Part shown: positions 8,813-17,463 of the stretch, one piece after another
Layout: each line of letters begins with the position of its first letter
How positions within the stretch are numbered: the first letter of the stretch is position 1
NCBI GenBank assembly: GCA_903844135.1
Contig: CAIMSN010000018.1
Location: 1-64,000 of the forward strand
Length of the DNA: 64,000 nt
Direction of reading: 5' to 3'
DNA from: an uncultured Rhodospirillales bacterium
Lineage (GTDB): Bacteria; Pseudomonadota; Alphaproteobacteria; Acetobacterales; Acetobacteraceae
Notes under the pieces: generated by a model
Told to the model about the DNA's origin: nothing
The model's input: the letters and a program-made list of their open reading frames with translations, nothing else
Databases searched by the model: none
Made by a program: the position numbers and the translations under genes

Positions 8813-9772
8813 TCAAGCCATCAGCTCCAGCGCCGCCTTCTCCAGGCCGTCGGCATTCAGGCCGAAATGGTCGAGCAGGAACGCGGCCGAGCCGGTCGGG
8901 GCGAAATGCGGCACACCGAGAATGCGCATGCGCGCGGGGTGGTGCTGCACCACCGTCTCCGCCACCGCGGCGCCGAGACCGCCGGTGACGATCGCCTCTT
9001 CCGCGGTGACGATGCCCCTCGTCTCGCGCGCCGCCGCCAGCACCGCCGCCTGGTCGAGCGGGGCGATGGTCATCATGTTCAGCACCCTGGCGGAGACGCC
9101 ACGCGCCGCAAGCCGCTCCGCCGCCGCCAGCGCCCGCGACACCAGCACGCCGGTGGCGATCAGCGTCACGTCGCTGCCGTCGCGCAGCAGGAGCGCGCGG
9201 CCGGGCTCGAAGGCGGCGTCCTCCGGCGTCACCGCCGGCACCTTGAAGCGGCCGACCCGCATGTAGATCGGGCGGTCCGCCTGCGCCGCCCAGCGCACCG
9301 CGTCGCGTGTCTGCTTCGGATCGGCCGGATTGAGGATGGTGATGTCGGTGAGCGCCCGCATCCAGGCGAAATCCTCGATCGAATGATGCGTCGGGCCGAG
9401 CTCGCCGTAGGACAGGCCGGGGCTCTGGCCGCACAGCACCACGCCGTAATGGTTGTAGGCGATGTCGGCCTTGATCTGTTCGAGCGCGCGTCCGGTCAGG
9501 AACGGGCCGGCGCAGCAGACGAACGGCACGAAGCCGCCGTTGGCGAGGCCGGCGGCGACGCCGACCATGTTCTGCTCGGCGATGCCGACATTGATCAGCC
9601 GGTCGGGGAATTCCTTCTGGAAGCCACCCATGTTGGAGGAGCCGACCGAATCGTTGCAGACCGCGACGATGCGCGGATTCTCGCGCGCCAGCGCGATCAT
9701 GGTCTCGGCGAAGGCGACGCGGCAGTCGAAGGTCTCCGGCGCGCCGGCATGCGAAACGCTGATCTGGTTCAT
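8813..9772 (-). CDS. Transketolase, C-terminal subunit
   Basis: 319 aa from MNQISVSHAGAPETFDCRVA. It corresponds to the pyrimidine-binding plus C-terminal domains of transketolase: VAVCNDSVGSSN, INVGIAEQNMVGVAAGLA (containing the conserved cofactor-activating Glu), GPTHHSIEDFAWMRAL and a C-terminal domain with VTLIATGVLVSRAL. Together with the product of 9769-10593 it should form one thiamine diphosphate enzyme moving two-carbon units. The ATG overlaps the stop of the N subunit (ATGA), consistent with 1:1 synthesis. Such split transketolases often belong to dedicated catabolic pathways, for example apulose-4-phosphate cleavage. Confidence 0.94.
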   Translation of the reverse strand: MNQISVSHAGAPETFDCRVAFAETMIALARENPRIVAVCNDSVGSSNMGGFQKEFPDRLINVGIAEQNMVGVAAGLANGGFVPFVCCAGPFLTGRALEQIKADIAYNHYGVVLCGQSPGLSYGELGPTHHSIEDFAWMRALTDITILNPADPKQTRDAVRWAAQADRPIYMRVGRFKVPAVTPEDAAFEPGRALLLRDGSDVTLIATGVLVSRALAAAERLAARGVSARVLNMMTIAPLDQAAVLAAARETRGIVTAEEAIVTGGLGAAVAETVVQHHPARMRILGVPHFAPTGSAAFLLDHFGLNADGLEKAALELMA

Positions 9773-10593
9773 CCCGCCAGCTCCTCGAGCGCCAGCGCCA
9801 CCTGCTCGCGGGACGGCACCTTGTGATGCCATTCGACCCGGTCCTCGATGAACGACACGCCCTTGCCCTTCCTGGTGTTGGCGATCAGCACGCGCGGCTT
9901 GCCGATCCTGGGCGCCTCGAACGCGTCGAGCAGGGCCGCATGGTCGTGGCCGTCCAGCACGATCGCCTCCCAGCCGAAGGCGCGCCATTTCTCGTCGAGC
10001 GGATCGAGACCGTTGGTGTCCTCGGTGCGCGCGCCCTGCTGCAGGCGGTTGCGGTCGACCACCGCGGTCAGCCCCTCGAGCCGGCGATGGCCGGCGAACA
10101 TCGCCGCCTCCCAGTTCGATCCTTCCTGCAGCTCGCCGTCGCCTAGCACCACGTAGGTGCGATAGTCGGACTTGGAGATCGTCGCCGCCACCGCGGCGCC
10201 GACCGCGATCGGCAGCCCATGGCCGAGCGGACCGGTATTGGCCTCGACGCCCGCCACCTTGCGACGGTTCGGATGCCCGTTCAGCGGCGACAGCGGCGCC
10301 ATGAAGGAGGCCAGCAGATCGGGGCTGAAATAGCCGGCGCGGGCCAGAACCGAATACAGCGCCGCCGAGCAATGACCCTTCGACAGGATGAAGCGGTCGC
10401 GCCCGGCCCAGCCCGGCTCCTCGGCGCGATAGCGCATCACGTCGAAGAACAGCGTGACCAGGATGTCGGTGACGGAGAAGTCGCCGCCGATATGGCCCAT
10501 GCGCGGCGCATCGATGGTGTGGACGATGGAGATCCGAGTCTCGCGGGCGATCTCCGCCAGGCGGGCGGCGCGATCGTTGGCCAGGCTGTTCAT
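9769..10593 (-). CDS. Transketolase, N-terminal (thiamine diphosphate) subunit
   Basis: 274 aa from MNSLANDRAARLAEIARETR. The frame is open up to 10731, but the upstream part reads through the operator region and has no transketolase character, so 10593 is the better start. Visible: HIGGDFSVTDILVTL, FILSKGHCSAALYSVLA, GPLGHGLPIAVGAA, and the cofactor motif GDGELQEGSNWEAAMFA (about residues 145-161) followed by VVDRNRLQQ. It is the first gene of the nine-gene operon. The 280-bp leader in front carries the palindrome at 10709-10730. Confidence 0.93.
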   Translation of the reverse strand: MNSLANDRAARLAEIARETRISIVHTIDAPRMGHIGGDFSVTDILVTLFFDVMRYRAEEPGWAGRDRFILSKGHCSAALYSVLARAGYFSPDLLASFMAPLSPLNGHPNRRKVAGVEANTGPLGHGLPIAVGAAVAATISKSDYRTYVVLGDGELQEGSNWEAAMFAGHRRLEGLTAVVDRNRLQQGARTEDTNGLDPLDEKWRAFGWEAIVLDGHDHAALLDAFEAPRIGKPRVLIANTRKGKGVSFIEDRVEWHHKVPSREQVALALEELAG

Positions 10594-10708
10594 CGGCCGT
10601 GTCCGTCCTGACGCATCGCGCTCTTCCCCTGCATGCATCGAGCCCTTTCCGACTTGGTCCGGCTTGGTCCGGCTTCGTCTGACGAGCCGTCGCGAGCCGT
10701 CCCGAGCC

Positions 10709-10730
10709 TGCATGAATATATATTCATGCA
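10709..10730. promoter_or_regulatory. Perfect 22-bp palindrome, probable operator of the sugar operon
   Basis: Half-site TGCATGAATAT is followed directly by its exact reverse complement, in an AT-rich island within GC-rich DNA. The inner part TGAATATATATTCA resembles the TGAAC/GTTCA-type half-sites bound by SorC/DeoR-family regulators. It lies 116 bp upstream of the transketolase N-subunit start and about 146 bp upstream of the divergent GGDEF gene. The SorC-type regulator encoded in the same operon is the natural candidate to bind here (inference). I did not see a second copy. Confidence 0.6.
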
Positions 10731-10875
10731 AAACTATCTATGCAGATTGTCGCAGTCTGCGCCTGCGGTCAAGCCGGCGATTGATGACAGTTTCGCCTTA
10801 GTAATCAGTTTACTCAGCGCGGATTATGCTTCTCTAGTTCGGCATGGCCCGACAGGCAGGCCGGGAGACGGACGA

Positions 10876-12537
10876 ATGCAGGGAGGCTGGCAGAGCCGTT
10901 GGATGCCGGCCAGAGCGGCCGAGCGCTCGCGCGGCACCGCCGCCGCCGCGATGCTCGTGCTGGTGTTCGCGCTGCTGGGACTGAGCACACGCCTGCTGTG
11001 CGCCGATGCCGACGGCTACTCGTCGTTCTGGCCGGCCAACGCCGCGCTGGTGGTCGCCCTGCTGACGCTGCGCGCCGCCTATGCCGCGCCGGTCGTGGCG
11101 GCGTGCTTCTGCCTCAACCTGGCACTCAACCGGCTGAGCCTGCTGGCGGCGGACGAAAGCCTGCAGGCCTGCGTGCTGAACGTCGTCGAGGCGATCCTGG
11201 TCGCCATCGCGGCGCGTCGCTTCTGCGGCGCCCTGACCGATCTCACGCGGTTCCGCAGGCTCGCGACCTTCGCCCTGGTCGTCGGCGCCGCGACCGGCCT
11301 GTGCGCCGGCATCGGCGTGGCGGTCGAGGCGCTGTTCATGAACGATTCGGGCAATATCGTCGGCGACTGGTCGCAATGGGTGCTGTGCGACGCGCTCGGC
11401 CTGCTGACGGCGACGCCGACCCTGCTGCTGGCGGTGCGCCGGATCGGCGCCAGGCGGCTGCCGTCCGCCCTTCCGGCGGAGCCGCTGCTGCTGCTCATGC
11501 TGACGCTCGGTCTGACCCTGGTCGGGTTTCTCTCCCCAAGGTCGTTCCTGTTCCTGCTGCTCTATCCGGCGATGGTCGCGCTCGCCTTCCGCGCGCCGCC
11601 GGCCTGGGTGCTGACCACCGTGCTGATGGTGTCGATCTTCGTGTCGGCCATGACGGCGCACGGGCTGGGTCCGATCGCGTTCCTGTCGCCCGACGGGCCG
11701 ATGATGCGCGAGAACATGCTGCAGCCCTATCTGCTGTCGCTGTTCCTGTCGGCTCTGCCGGCCAACAACGCGCTCGGCGACAAGCGGCGCACCGCCCGCC
11801 GCCTCGGCCGGATGCGCGCCAACCTGGAACATGCCGCGACCCATGATGCCATGACCGGGCTGATGAACCGACAATTGTTCAGGCGGCGCCTTTCCGCCTG
11901 CGCGGCCTCCGGCGTCGGCGGTACGGTGCTGTTCATCGACCTCGATCACTTCAAGCGCGTCAACGACACGTACGGTCACCAGGCCGGCGATCTGGTGCTG
12001 CAGATGTTCGCCTGCCGCATGGCCGAGCATGCGCGCGGCCTGACCGGAGAGGCGGCGCGGCTCGGCGGCGACGAATTCGCGATGCTGCTTGCGCGCGACC
12101 TCGGCACCGCCGAACTGGACGCGGTCTGCGCCGCCATCCTGCAGGCGGCGCGGGTGCCGTATTCGACCGGCACGGAGACGGTGCTGGTGACCGTGAGCAT
12201 TGGCGCGGCGACGCTGCGCCTGACTCGGAACGACCCGGACTCGGTCGCCCGCGCGGCGGATCTCGCCCTCTATGCCGCCAAGGATGCCGGCCGCGACGCG
12301 TATCGGCTGTCCGGCCCGCTGTTCGGCCCGCCGCCGCCCCGGCCCGGCGACGTTCCTGTCGGCGACGTCCCTGTCGGCGGCGAGGGTTGCTACCCCGCCA
12401 TCGCCAGGGATGCGGCCACCATGCCGACCACGATCGCCAGCGGCGGCGCCTTCCAGCGCAGCAGGACCAGCAGGCCGATGCCGACCATCAGCGCATCGGT
12501 CCAGGCGGCGACGCTCCCGGTCCAGAGCGGATCGTAG
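10876..12537 (+). CDS. Membrane-bound diguanylate cyclase (MASE1-like sensor plus GGDEF)
   Basis: Predicted to make cyclic di-GMP from two GTP. 553 aa from MQGGWQSRWMPAR at 10876, preceded by GGGAGACGGACGA as a ribosome site; the frame is open further upstream but without support. Residues about 15-320 form an integral membrane region of 8 or so helices with the MASE1-like SSFWPANAALVVALL. A GGDEF domain follows (about 335-480): HDAMTGLMNRQLFRRRL, FIDLDHFKRVNDTYGHQAGD and RLGGDEFAMLL at about 396-405. The residues just before GGDEF are not RxxD, so the product-inhibition site appears absent. The last ~50 residues are low-complexity and run antisense through the end of chrA (148-nt convergent overlap). 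A 15-bp duplication gives DVPVGDVPVG. Confidence 0.9.
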   Translation: MQGGWQSRWMPARAAERSRGTAAAAMLVLVFALLGLSTRLLCADADGYSSFWPANAALVVALLTLRAAYAAPVVAACFCLNLALNRLSLLAADESLQACVLNVVEAILVAIAARRFCGALTDLTRFRRLATFALVVGAATGLCAGIGVAVEALFMNDSGNIVGDWSQWVLCDALGLLTATPTLLLAVRRIGARRLPSALPAEPLLLLMLTLGLTLVGFLSPRSFLFLLLYPAMVALAFRAPPAWVLTTVLMVSIFVSAMTAHGLGPIAFLSPDGPMMRENMLQPYLLSLFLSALPANNALGDKRRTARRLGRMRANLEHAATHDAMTGLMNRQLFRRRLSACAASGVGGTVLFIDLDHFKRVNDTYGHQAGDLVLQMFACRMAEHARGLTGEAARLGGDEFAMLLARDLGTAELDAVCAAILQAARVPYSTGTETVLVTVSIGAATLRLTRNDPDSVARAADLALYAAKDAGRDAYRLSGPLFGPPPPRPGDVPVGDVPVGGEGCYPAIARDAATMPTTIASGGAFQRSRTSRPMPTISASVQAATLPVQSGS

Positions 12538-13586
12538 AGCGCGACCGCCAGGATTCCGACCACCGCGGCATTGGCGCCGGCGACGGCGGCCCGTGCGGAC
12601 CGGTTCTCGCGCAGCGCGCTCCAGAACGGCAGGACGCCGAGCACCAGCAGCAGGCCCGGCAGGAACAGCCCCAGCAGCGCCGCGACCGCGCCGCCGACGC
12701 CGCCCGCCGCCGCGCCATCGTAGGCGGCGACGGTGAAGAGCGGTCCCGGCATCGCCTGCGCGGCGCCGTAACCGGCCAGGAAGCGGTCGTCGGTCAGCCA
12801 GCCGGACGGCACCAGCGCGTCGCGCAGCAGCGGCAGCACCACGTGGCCGCCGCCGAACACCAGCGCGCCGCTGCGGTAGAACAGCCCGAACAGAGCCACG
12901 GCTCTCGACCCCGAAGCCGCCAGCAGCGGCAGCGACGCGAGCAGCGCCGCGAACAGCGCCAGGCAGATCAGCCCGGCACCGCGGGAGACCCCCTCCAGCA
13001 CCCAGCGGCCCGGCGGGATCGGCAGGTCGCGGCACAGCGCCAGGCCGGCCAGCGACGCGAGCGCGATCGCCCCCGTTTGAGCAACGCCCTGCACCAGAGA
13101 CCCGCCGGCTGACAGCACGATCAGAGCGGCGCTCAGCGCCAGCGCCCGCCGACGCCAGTCAGGGGCGAGGGTGCGCGCCATGCTCCAGACCGCCTGCGCC
13201 ACGATCACCACCGCCACCAGCTTCAGCCCATGCACCACCGTGCCGGCGAGCGGCCCGGCGAGCGCGTGCGCGCCCAGGCCGAGCAGCATCATGATCAGCG
13301 CCGATGGCAGGGTGAAGCCGGCCCACGCCGCCAGCGCGCCGGCGGCACCGGCGCGGTGCAGCCCGAGCAGGAAGCCGGCCTGGCTGGAGGCCGGGCCTGG
13401 CAGGAACTGGCACAGCGCCACCAGCTCGGCATAGGCCGCCTCGTCGAGCCAGCCGCGCCTCACCACCAGGTCGGCGCGGAAATAGCCGAGATGCGCTACC
13501 GGACCGCCGAACGCGGTCAGGCCGAGCTTCAGGAAGGCGCCGAACACCTCGCCTGCGGTGCCCACCGGCGCCACGCGCTGCTGCAT
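12390..13586 (-). CDS. chrA: ChrA-family chromate transporter
   Basis: 398 aa if started at MQQRVAPVGTAGEVFGAFLKL (13586; GGGGA lies 9 nt upstream); an in-frame ATG at 13622 would add 12 residues. The long-chain CHR form has two homologous membrane halves. The first carries GLTAFGGPVAHLGYFR and CQFLPGPASSQ (residues about 20-70); the second carries FYRSGALVFGGGHVVLPLL and YGAAQAMPGPLFTVAAY. The FGGP/GPASSQ and FGGGHV/PGPLF pairs are diagnostic. It expels chromate and perhaps sulfate-like oxyanions from the cytoplasm. Single gene, convergent with the GGDEF gene; no chrB is seen next to it. Confidence 0.92.
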   Translation of the reverse strand: MQQRVAPVGTAGEVFGAFLKLGLTAFGGPVAHLGYFRADLVVRRGWLDEAAYAELVALCQFLPGPASSQAGFLLGLHRAGAAGALAAWAGFTLPSALIMMLLGLGAHALAGPLAGTVVHGLKLVAVVIVAQAVWSMARTLAPDWRRRALALSAALIVLSAGGSLVQGVAQTGAIALASLAGLALCRDLPIPPGRWVLEGVSRGAGLICLALFAALLASLPLLAASGSRAVALFGLFYRSGALVFGGGHVVLPLLRDALVPSGWLTDDRFLAGYGAAQAMPGPLFTVAAYDGAAAGGVGGAVAALLGLFLPGLLLVLGVLPFWSALRENRSARAAVAGANAAVVGILAVALYDPLWTGSVAAWTDALMVGIGLLVLLRWKAPPLAIVVGMVAASLAMAG

Positions 13587-13696
13587 CACGATTCCCCGGG
13601 GGACGATCCGCCGACCATGCACCGAAACCCCGCGCCGCGCAGCAGGCGGAACGCCTTGGAGCCTGATCGTCCGATCATGCTCTCCTTCGTTTTGCG

Positions 13697-16300
13697 CTAG
13701 CGTTCCTCGATCAGGTCACGGATCCGGCTGCCGAGCCGGTCGATCGTGAACGGCTTGGTCAGGACGTGCATCCCGGGATCGAGATGGCCGTTGCCGATCA
13801 CCGCATTCTCCGCGTAGCCGGTGATGAACAGCACCTTGAGACGCGGGCGCAGCCTGCGCGCAGCATCGGCGACCTGACGCCCGTTCATTCCGCCGGGCAG
13901 GCCGACATCGGTGACCAGCAGGTCGATCCTGGCGTCCGACTGCAGCACCCTGAGCCCGGCGGCGCCGTCCGCCGCCTCGATCGCCGTGTAGCCGAGCTCC
14001 TCCAGCACCTCGGTGACCAGCATGCGCACGGTCGGCTCGTCGTCCACCACCAGCACGGTCTCGCCCTGCTCGGCGCGGGACAGCACGCCGGCGATCTCCT
14101 GGTCAGACGCGGTCTCGACCGCGCCATGATGGCGCGGCAGGTACAGCCGCATGGTGGTGCCCAGGCCGAGTTCGGAATAGATCCGGACATGGCCGCCGGA
14201 TTGCCTGGCGAAGCCGTAGATCATGCTCAGACCGAGACCGGTACCCTGGCCGATCGGCTTGGTGGTGAAGAACGGATCGAAGGCGCGGCCTATCACCTCC
14301 GGCGTCATGCCGGTGCCGGTGTCGGTCACGCTGAGGGAGAGATACTGGCCGGGCGACAGATCGCGCTCGGTGCCGCCGCGCGCGTCCAGCCAGGTGTTGG
14401 CGGTCTCGATGGTGATGCGCCCGCCATCCGGCATCGCATCGCGGGCATTCAGGCACAGATTGAGCAGCGCGTTCTCGAGCTGGTTCGGATCGACCAGCGC
14501 CGGCCAGAGGCCGGCCGCCCCCACCACCTCGATCGCCACCGCCGGTCCGACGGTACGACGGATCATCTCCTCCATGCCGGCGATCAGCTCGTTGATGTTG
14601 GTCGGTTTCGGATCGAGCGTCTGCTGGCGGGAGAAGGCCAGCAGGCGATGGGTCAGCGCCGCCGCCCGTTGCGCCGCACCCTGCGCCGCGGCGGCGTAGC
14701 GGGCGAGATCGCTCACGCGTCCCTGTGCGATCCTGGTGCCGAGCAGCTCCAGGCTGCCGGTGATGCCGGTCAGCAGGTTGTTGAAATCATGCGCCAGCCC
14801 GCCGGTGAGCTGGCCGACCGCCTCCATCTTCTGCGACTGCCGCAACTGCTCCTCCGCCGCCATCAGGGCGCGGGTCCGGGCCTCGACCTGGGATTCCAGC
14901 GTCGCGGTCAGGGTGCGCAGCGCCTGCTCCGCGCGTCGCCGCTCCACCGTGATGCGGGTCCGGTCCGCGACCTCGCGGATCAGCGCCAGATCGGCCTCCG
15001 GCCAGTGGCGCGGCGCATCGCAGTTCAGGAACAGCAGGGCGACGAAGCCGCCCTCCTCGGTCACCGGCATGTTCACGAAGGCGCGCGCACTGATCGCCTC
15101 CAGCGTCGCGCTGTTCGCCCTGGTGCGCGGGTCGTCGCGGGTGTCGGCAATGGCGACGGTGTCGCCACGCTTGAGGTCCTCGATGTAGGAGCCATAGTCG
15201 CGGAACCGCAGCACGCCGGCGATCGAGGCGATGCCTGGCGCGTTCCAGTCCGGAGCGATCGTGATGGTCTCGGCGACCGGATCGATGGTGCCGTAGCCGG
15301 CCCGGCTGGCCCCCAGCGTCTGGCCCAGCAGCGCCGCGGCACGATGCGCCAGCAGGTCGGGATGCGCATCCTCGCGCAGGATGTCGCCGAGCCGCAGCAG
15401 CATGTCGCGCCGCTTTTCCTCGTGCAGCCGGTCGGTCACGTCGTGGAACAGCACCGCGAACTGGCCGGGCTCCGGCCGGAAGATCCTGGCCTCGTAGGCG
15501 CGACCCCTGACCCTGTTCCAGCGCGTGACGGTGATCGGCTCGCCGACGCGCGTCACCCGGGCGAAATCGGCCAGCCAGTCCGGATCAACCGAAGGCAGCA
15601 GCTCGGCGCTGGTGCGCCCGACCGCATCGTGCCGCGACAGGCCGGTCAGCCGCTCCCAGGCATCGTTGACCTCCAGGATGCGCCAGGCGGTCGCGCGTCC
15701 GTCGCCATCCCACAGCACCTCGCCGACCGTGAAGCCTTCCTGGAGCTGCTCGAACCGGCTGCGCCAACGTCCCTCGGCGCCGATCAACTGCTCGGAGGTC
15801 GATCGCTGCGCGGTGGCATCGGTCTGGCAGCCGAAGAAATAGCGCAGATCGCCGTCTGGCCCGAACACCGGGCTGATGAACAGCTCGTTGACGAAGCGGG
15901 TGCCGTCCTTGCGGTAGTTCAGCAGATCAATGGTGATGTCGCGCCGCTCGCGGATCGCCGCGGCGAGCCGCGCCACCGCGTCCGGATCGGTCTCGGGACC
16001 CTGCAGGAAGCGGCAGTTGCGGCCGATCAGCTCCTCCGGCGCATAGCCGGACAGCTCCTGGAACGCGCGGTTGGCGAAGATGATCGGATTGTCGGGCAGG
16101 GAGGGATTGCTGACCACCATCGCGCTCCGCGCCTTTTCGACGGTCGCGATCAGCACGTCGTAGGCGGCCAGGCCGGCGGGCGTGTCCGGTGCCGCGGCGC
16201 TGTCCGGACCCTGGGTCGCCAGGATCACCCGCAGGGCGGTGTTGGCGGTCTCGAGCGCGCGCTCGCGGCGACGCAGGCGCTCCAGTTCGGTCTCGCTCAC
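13697..16300 (-). CDS. LOV-domain hybrid histidine kinase (blue-light photoreceptor candidate)
   Basis: 867 aa. The order is a short coiled coil, LOV/PAS (about 50-165), a second PAS (about 180-290), GAF (about 305-450), HisKA, HATPase and receiver. The LOV domain has GRNCRFLQ with the flavin-adduct cysteine at residue 96, NYRKDGTRFVNELFISPV and FFGCQTDAT with the conserved Gln. HisKA has GGLAHDFNNLLTG (His acceptor). HATPase has NLCLNARDAMPDGG and GQGTGLGLSMIYG. The C-terminal receiver has VLVVDDEP, LLVTDVGLPGG (phospho-Asp) and VLTKPF. It should bind FMN, respond to blue light and phosphorylate its own receiver. Soluble; no linked response-regulator gene. Confidence 0.92.
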   Translation of the reverse strand: MSETELERLRRRERALETANTALRVILATQGPDSAAAPDTPAGLAAYDVLIATVEKARSAMVVSNPSLPDNPIIFANRAFQELSGYAPEELIGRNCRFLQGPETDPDAVARLAAAIRERRDITIDLLNYRKDGTRFVNELFISPVFGPDGDLRYFFGCQTDATAQRSTSEQLIGAEGRWRSRFEQLQEGFTVGEVLWDGDGRATAWRILEVNDAWERLTGLSRHDAVGRTSAELLPSVDPDWLADFARVTRVGEPITVTRWNRVRGRAYEARIFRPEPGQFAVLFHDVTDRLHEEKRRDMLLRLGDILREDAHPDLLAHRAAALLGQTLGASRAGYGTIDPVAETITIAPDWNAPGIASIAGVLRFRDYGSYIEDLKRGDTVAIADTRDDPRTRANSATLEAISARAFVNMPVTEEGGFVALLFLNCDAPRHWPEADLALIREVADRTRITVERRRAEQALRTLTATLESQVEARTRALMAAEEQLRQSQKMEAVGQLTGGLAHDFNNLLTGITGSLELLGTRIAQGRVSDLARYAAAAQGAAQRAAALTHRLLAFSRQQTLDPKPTNINELIAGMEEMIRRTVGPAVAIEVVGAAGLWPALVDPNQLENALLNLCLNARDAMPDGGRITIETANTWLDARGGTERDLSPGQYLSLSVTDTGTGMTPEVIGRAFDPFFTTKPIGQGTGLGLSMIYGFARQSGGHVRIYSELGLGTTMRLYLPRHHGAVETASDQEIAGVLSRAEQGETVLVVDDEPTVRMLVTEVLEELGYTAIEAADGAAGLRVLQSDARIDLLVTDVGLPGGMNGRQVADAARRLRPRLKVLFITGYAENAVIGNGHLDPGMHVLTKPFTIDRLGSRIRDLIEER

Positions 16301-16472
16301 GGCACTGGCGCGCCCGCCCCCGGGGGCCCGTCGGCAGTTCGGCAGGGAACGGGCCGGAAGGGCACGCAGGCACTTGTGTCACGCATCAGGCCATCACAAA
16401 CGGTCCGAGGGGGTGCGGTTCGAGCAGCCGCGCCCCGCTCGCGCAATCGTTAGCCGCCGAGCGAGGCCGAGG

Positions 16473-17420
16473 CTAGACCACCTGGGTCGGCAGCTTCCGT
16501 CCGTCGAAGAAGGCCGCGAGATTGTCGAGCATCAGCGCGCCCATCGCCTGGCGGGTCTCTCCGGTCGCGCTGCCGACATGCGGCGCCAGCGAGACATTCT
16601 CCAGCCCCAGCAGCGCCGGCGGCACATGCGGCTCGTTCTCGAACACGTCGAGCCCGGCGCCCCAGATGCGGCGCTCGACCAGCGCCTCGACCAGCGCGGT
16701 CTCGTCGACGATCGAGCCGCGGGCGATGTTGACCAGCACCCCCTGCGGGCCCAGCGCGTCGAGCACCGCGCGATCGACGATCCGCGCGGTGGCGGCCGAG
16801 GCGGCGGTGGCGACGAACAGCACGTCCGACGCGGCCGCGAGCGCGCGCAGATCGTCGTGATAGGTGTGCCCGGTCTGCTTCCGGCGCGGGCCGGTATAGG
16901 CGATGCTGCCGCCGAACCCGGCGAGACGGGCGGCGATCGCCTGGCCGATCCGTCCGAACCCGACGATGCCGTAGCGCAGGCCGGAGGCGCGCCGTGCCAG
17001 CGCCGGCTGCGCGGTCGGCCACGACCCGTCGCGCACATGCGCCTCGGCGGCCGGCAGCCGGCGCATCACGTTGAGCATCAGCGCGATCGCCAGGTCGGCG
17101 ACGTCGTCGGTCAGCACGTCGGGCGTGTTGCTGACGCGGACATCGAGCCGGCGCATCGCCTCGATATCGATCCGGTCGTAGCCGACGCCGTTGACGGCGA
17201 CGATGCCGAGATTGGGCAGGCGCTCGGCCAGCGCCGTCTCGATGCCGAGATGCCCGCCGGTGACCACGGCGCGCACCTTGGCGCCATGCGCGTCGAGCCA
17301 GGCGTTCCGCTCCGCCTCCGGCGCGTCGCGCGACGGCATGCGCAGCACCGTGTAGGTCCGGTCCAGCACCGTCTGCGTGGCGGGCAGGACCGGGCAGAGC
17401 TGCAGCAAGGTTTCGGTCAT
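16473..17420 (-). CDS. D-isomer-specific 2-hydroxyacid dehydrogenase (glyoxylate/2-ketogluconate reductase type)
   Basis: 315 aa from MTETLLQLCPVLPATQTVL; the open frame upstream (to 17693) is antisense-like sequence of the idnO region and is not used. It has the NAD(P)-binding loop GIVGFGRIGQAIAARLAGFG (about 150-169) and the catalytic set: Arg in NIARGSIVDE, Glu in DVFENEPHVP and His in LAPHVGSATGETR. The phosphate of NADPH may be contacted by GPRRKQTGHT. The gene lies 43 bp downstream of idnO on the same strand. I infer that it reduces 2-keto-D-gluconate, 2-keto-L-idonate or 2,5-diketogluconate within the idonate locus; hydroxypyruvate/glyoxylate reduction is the alternative. Confidence 0.88.
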   Translation of the reverse strand: MTETLLQLCPVLPATQTVLDRTYTVLRMPSRDAPEAERNAWLDAHGAKVRAVVTGGHLGIETALAERLPNLGIVAVNGVGYDRIDIEAMRRLDVRVSNTPDVLTDDVADLAIALMLNVMRRLPAAEAHVRDGSWPTAQPALARRASGLRYGIVGFGRIGQAIAARLAGFGGSIAYTGPRRKQTGHTYHDDLRALAAASDVLFVATAASAATARIVDRAVLDALGPQGVLVNIARGSIVDETALVEALVERRIWGAGLDVFENEPHVPPALLGLENVSLAPHVGSATGETRQAMGALMLDNLAAFFDGRKLPTQVV

Positions 17421-17463
17421 CGGCGTTGTCCTGGAAGGTGGAAGGGCGGTTGCGAACAGTCGT

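Noticed and set aside
10594-10731. Upstream extension of the transketolase N subunit to 10731
   Set aside because: It would translate through the palindrome and has no family similarity; the start at 10593 matches the family.
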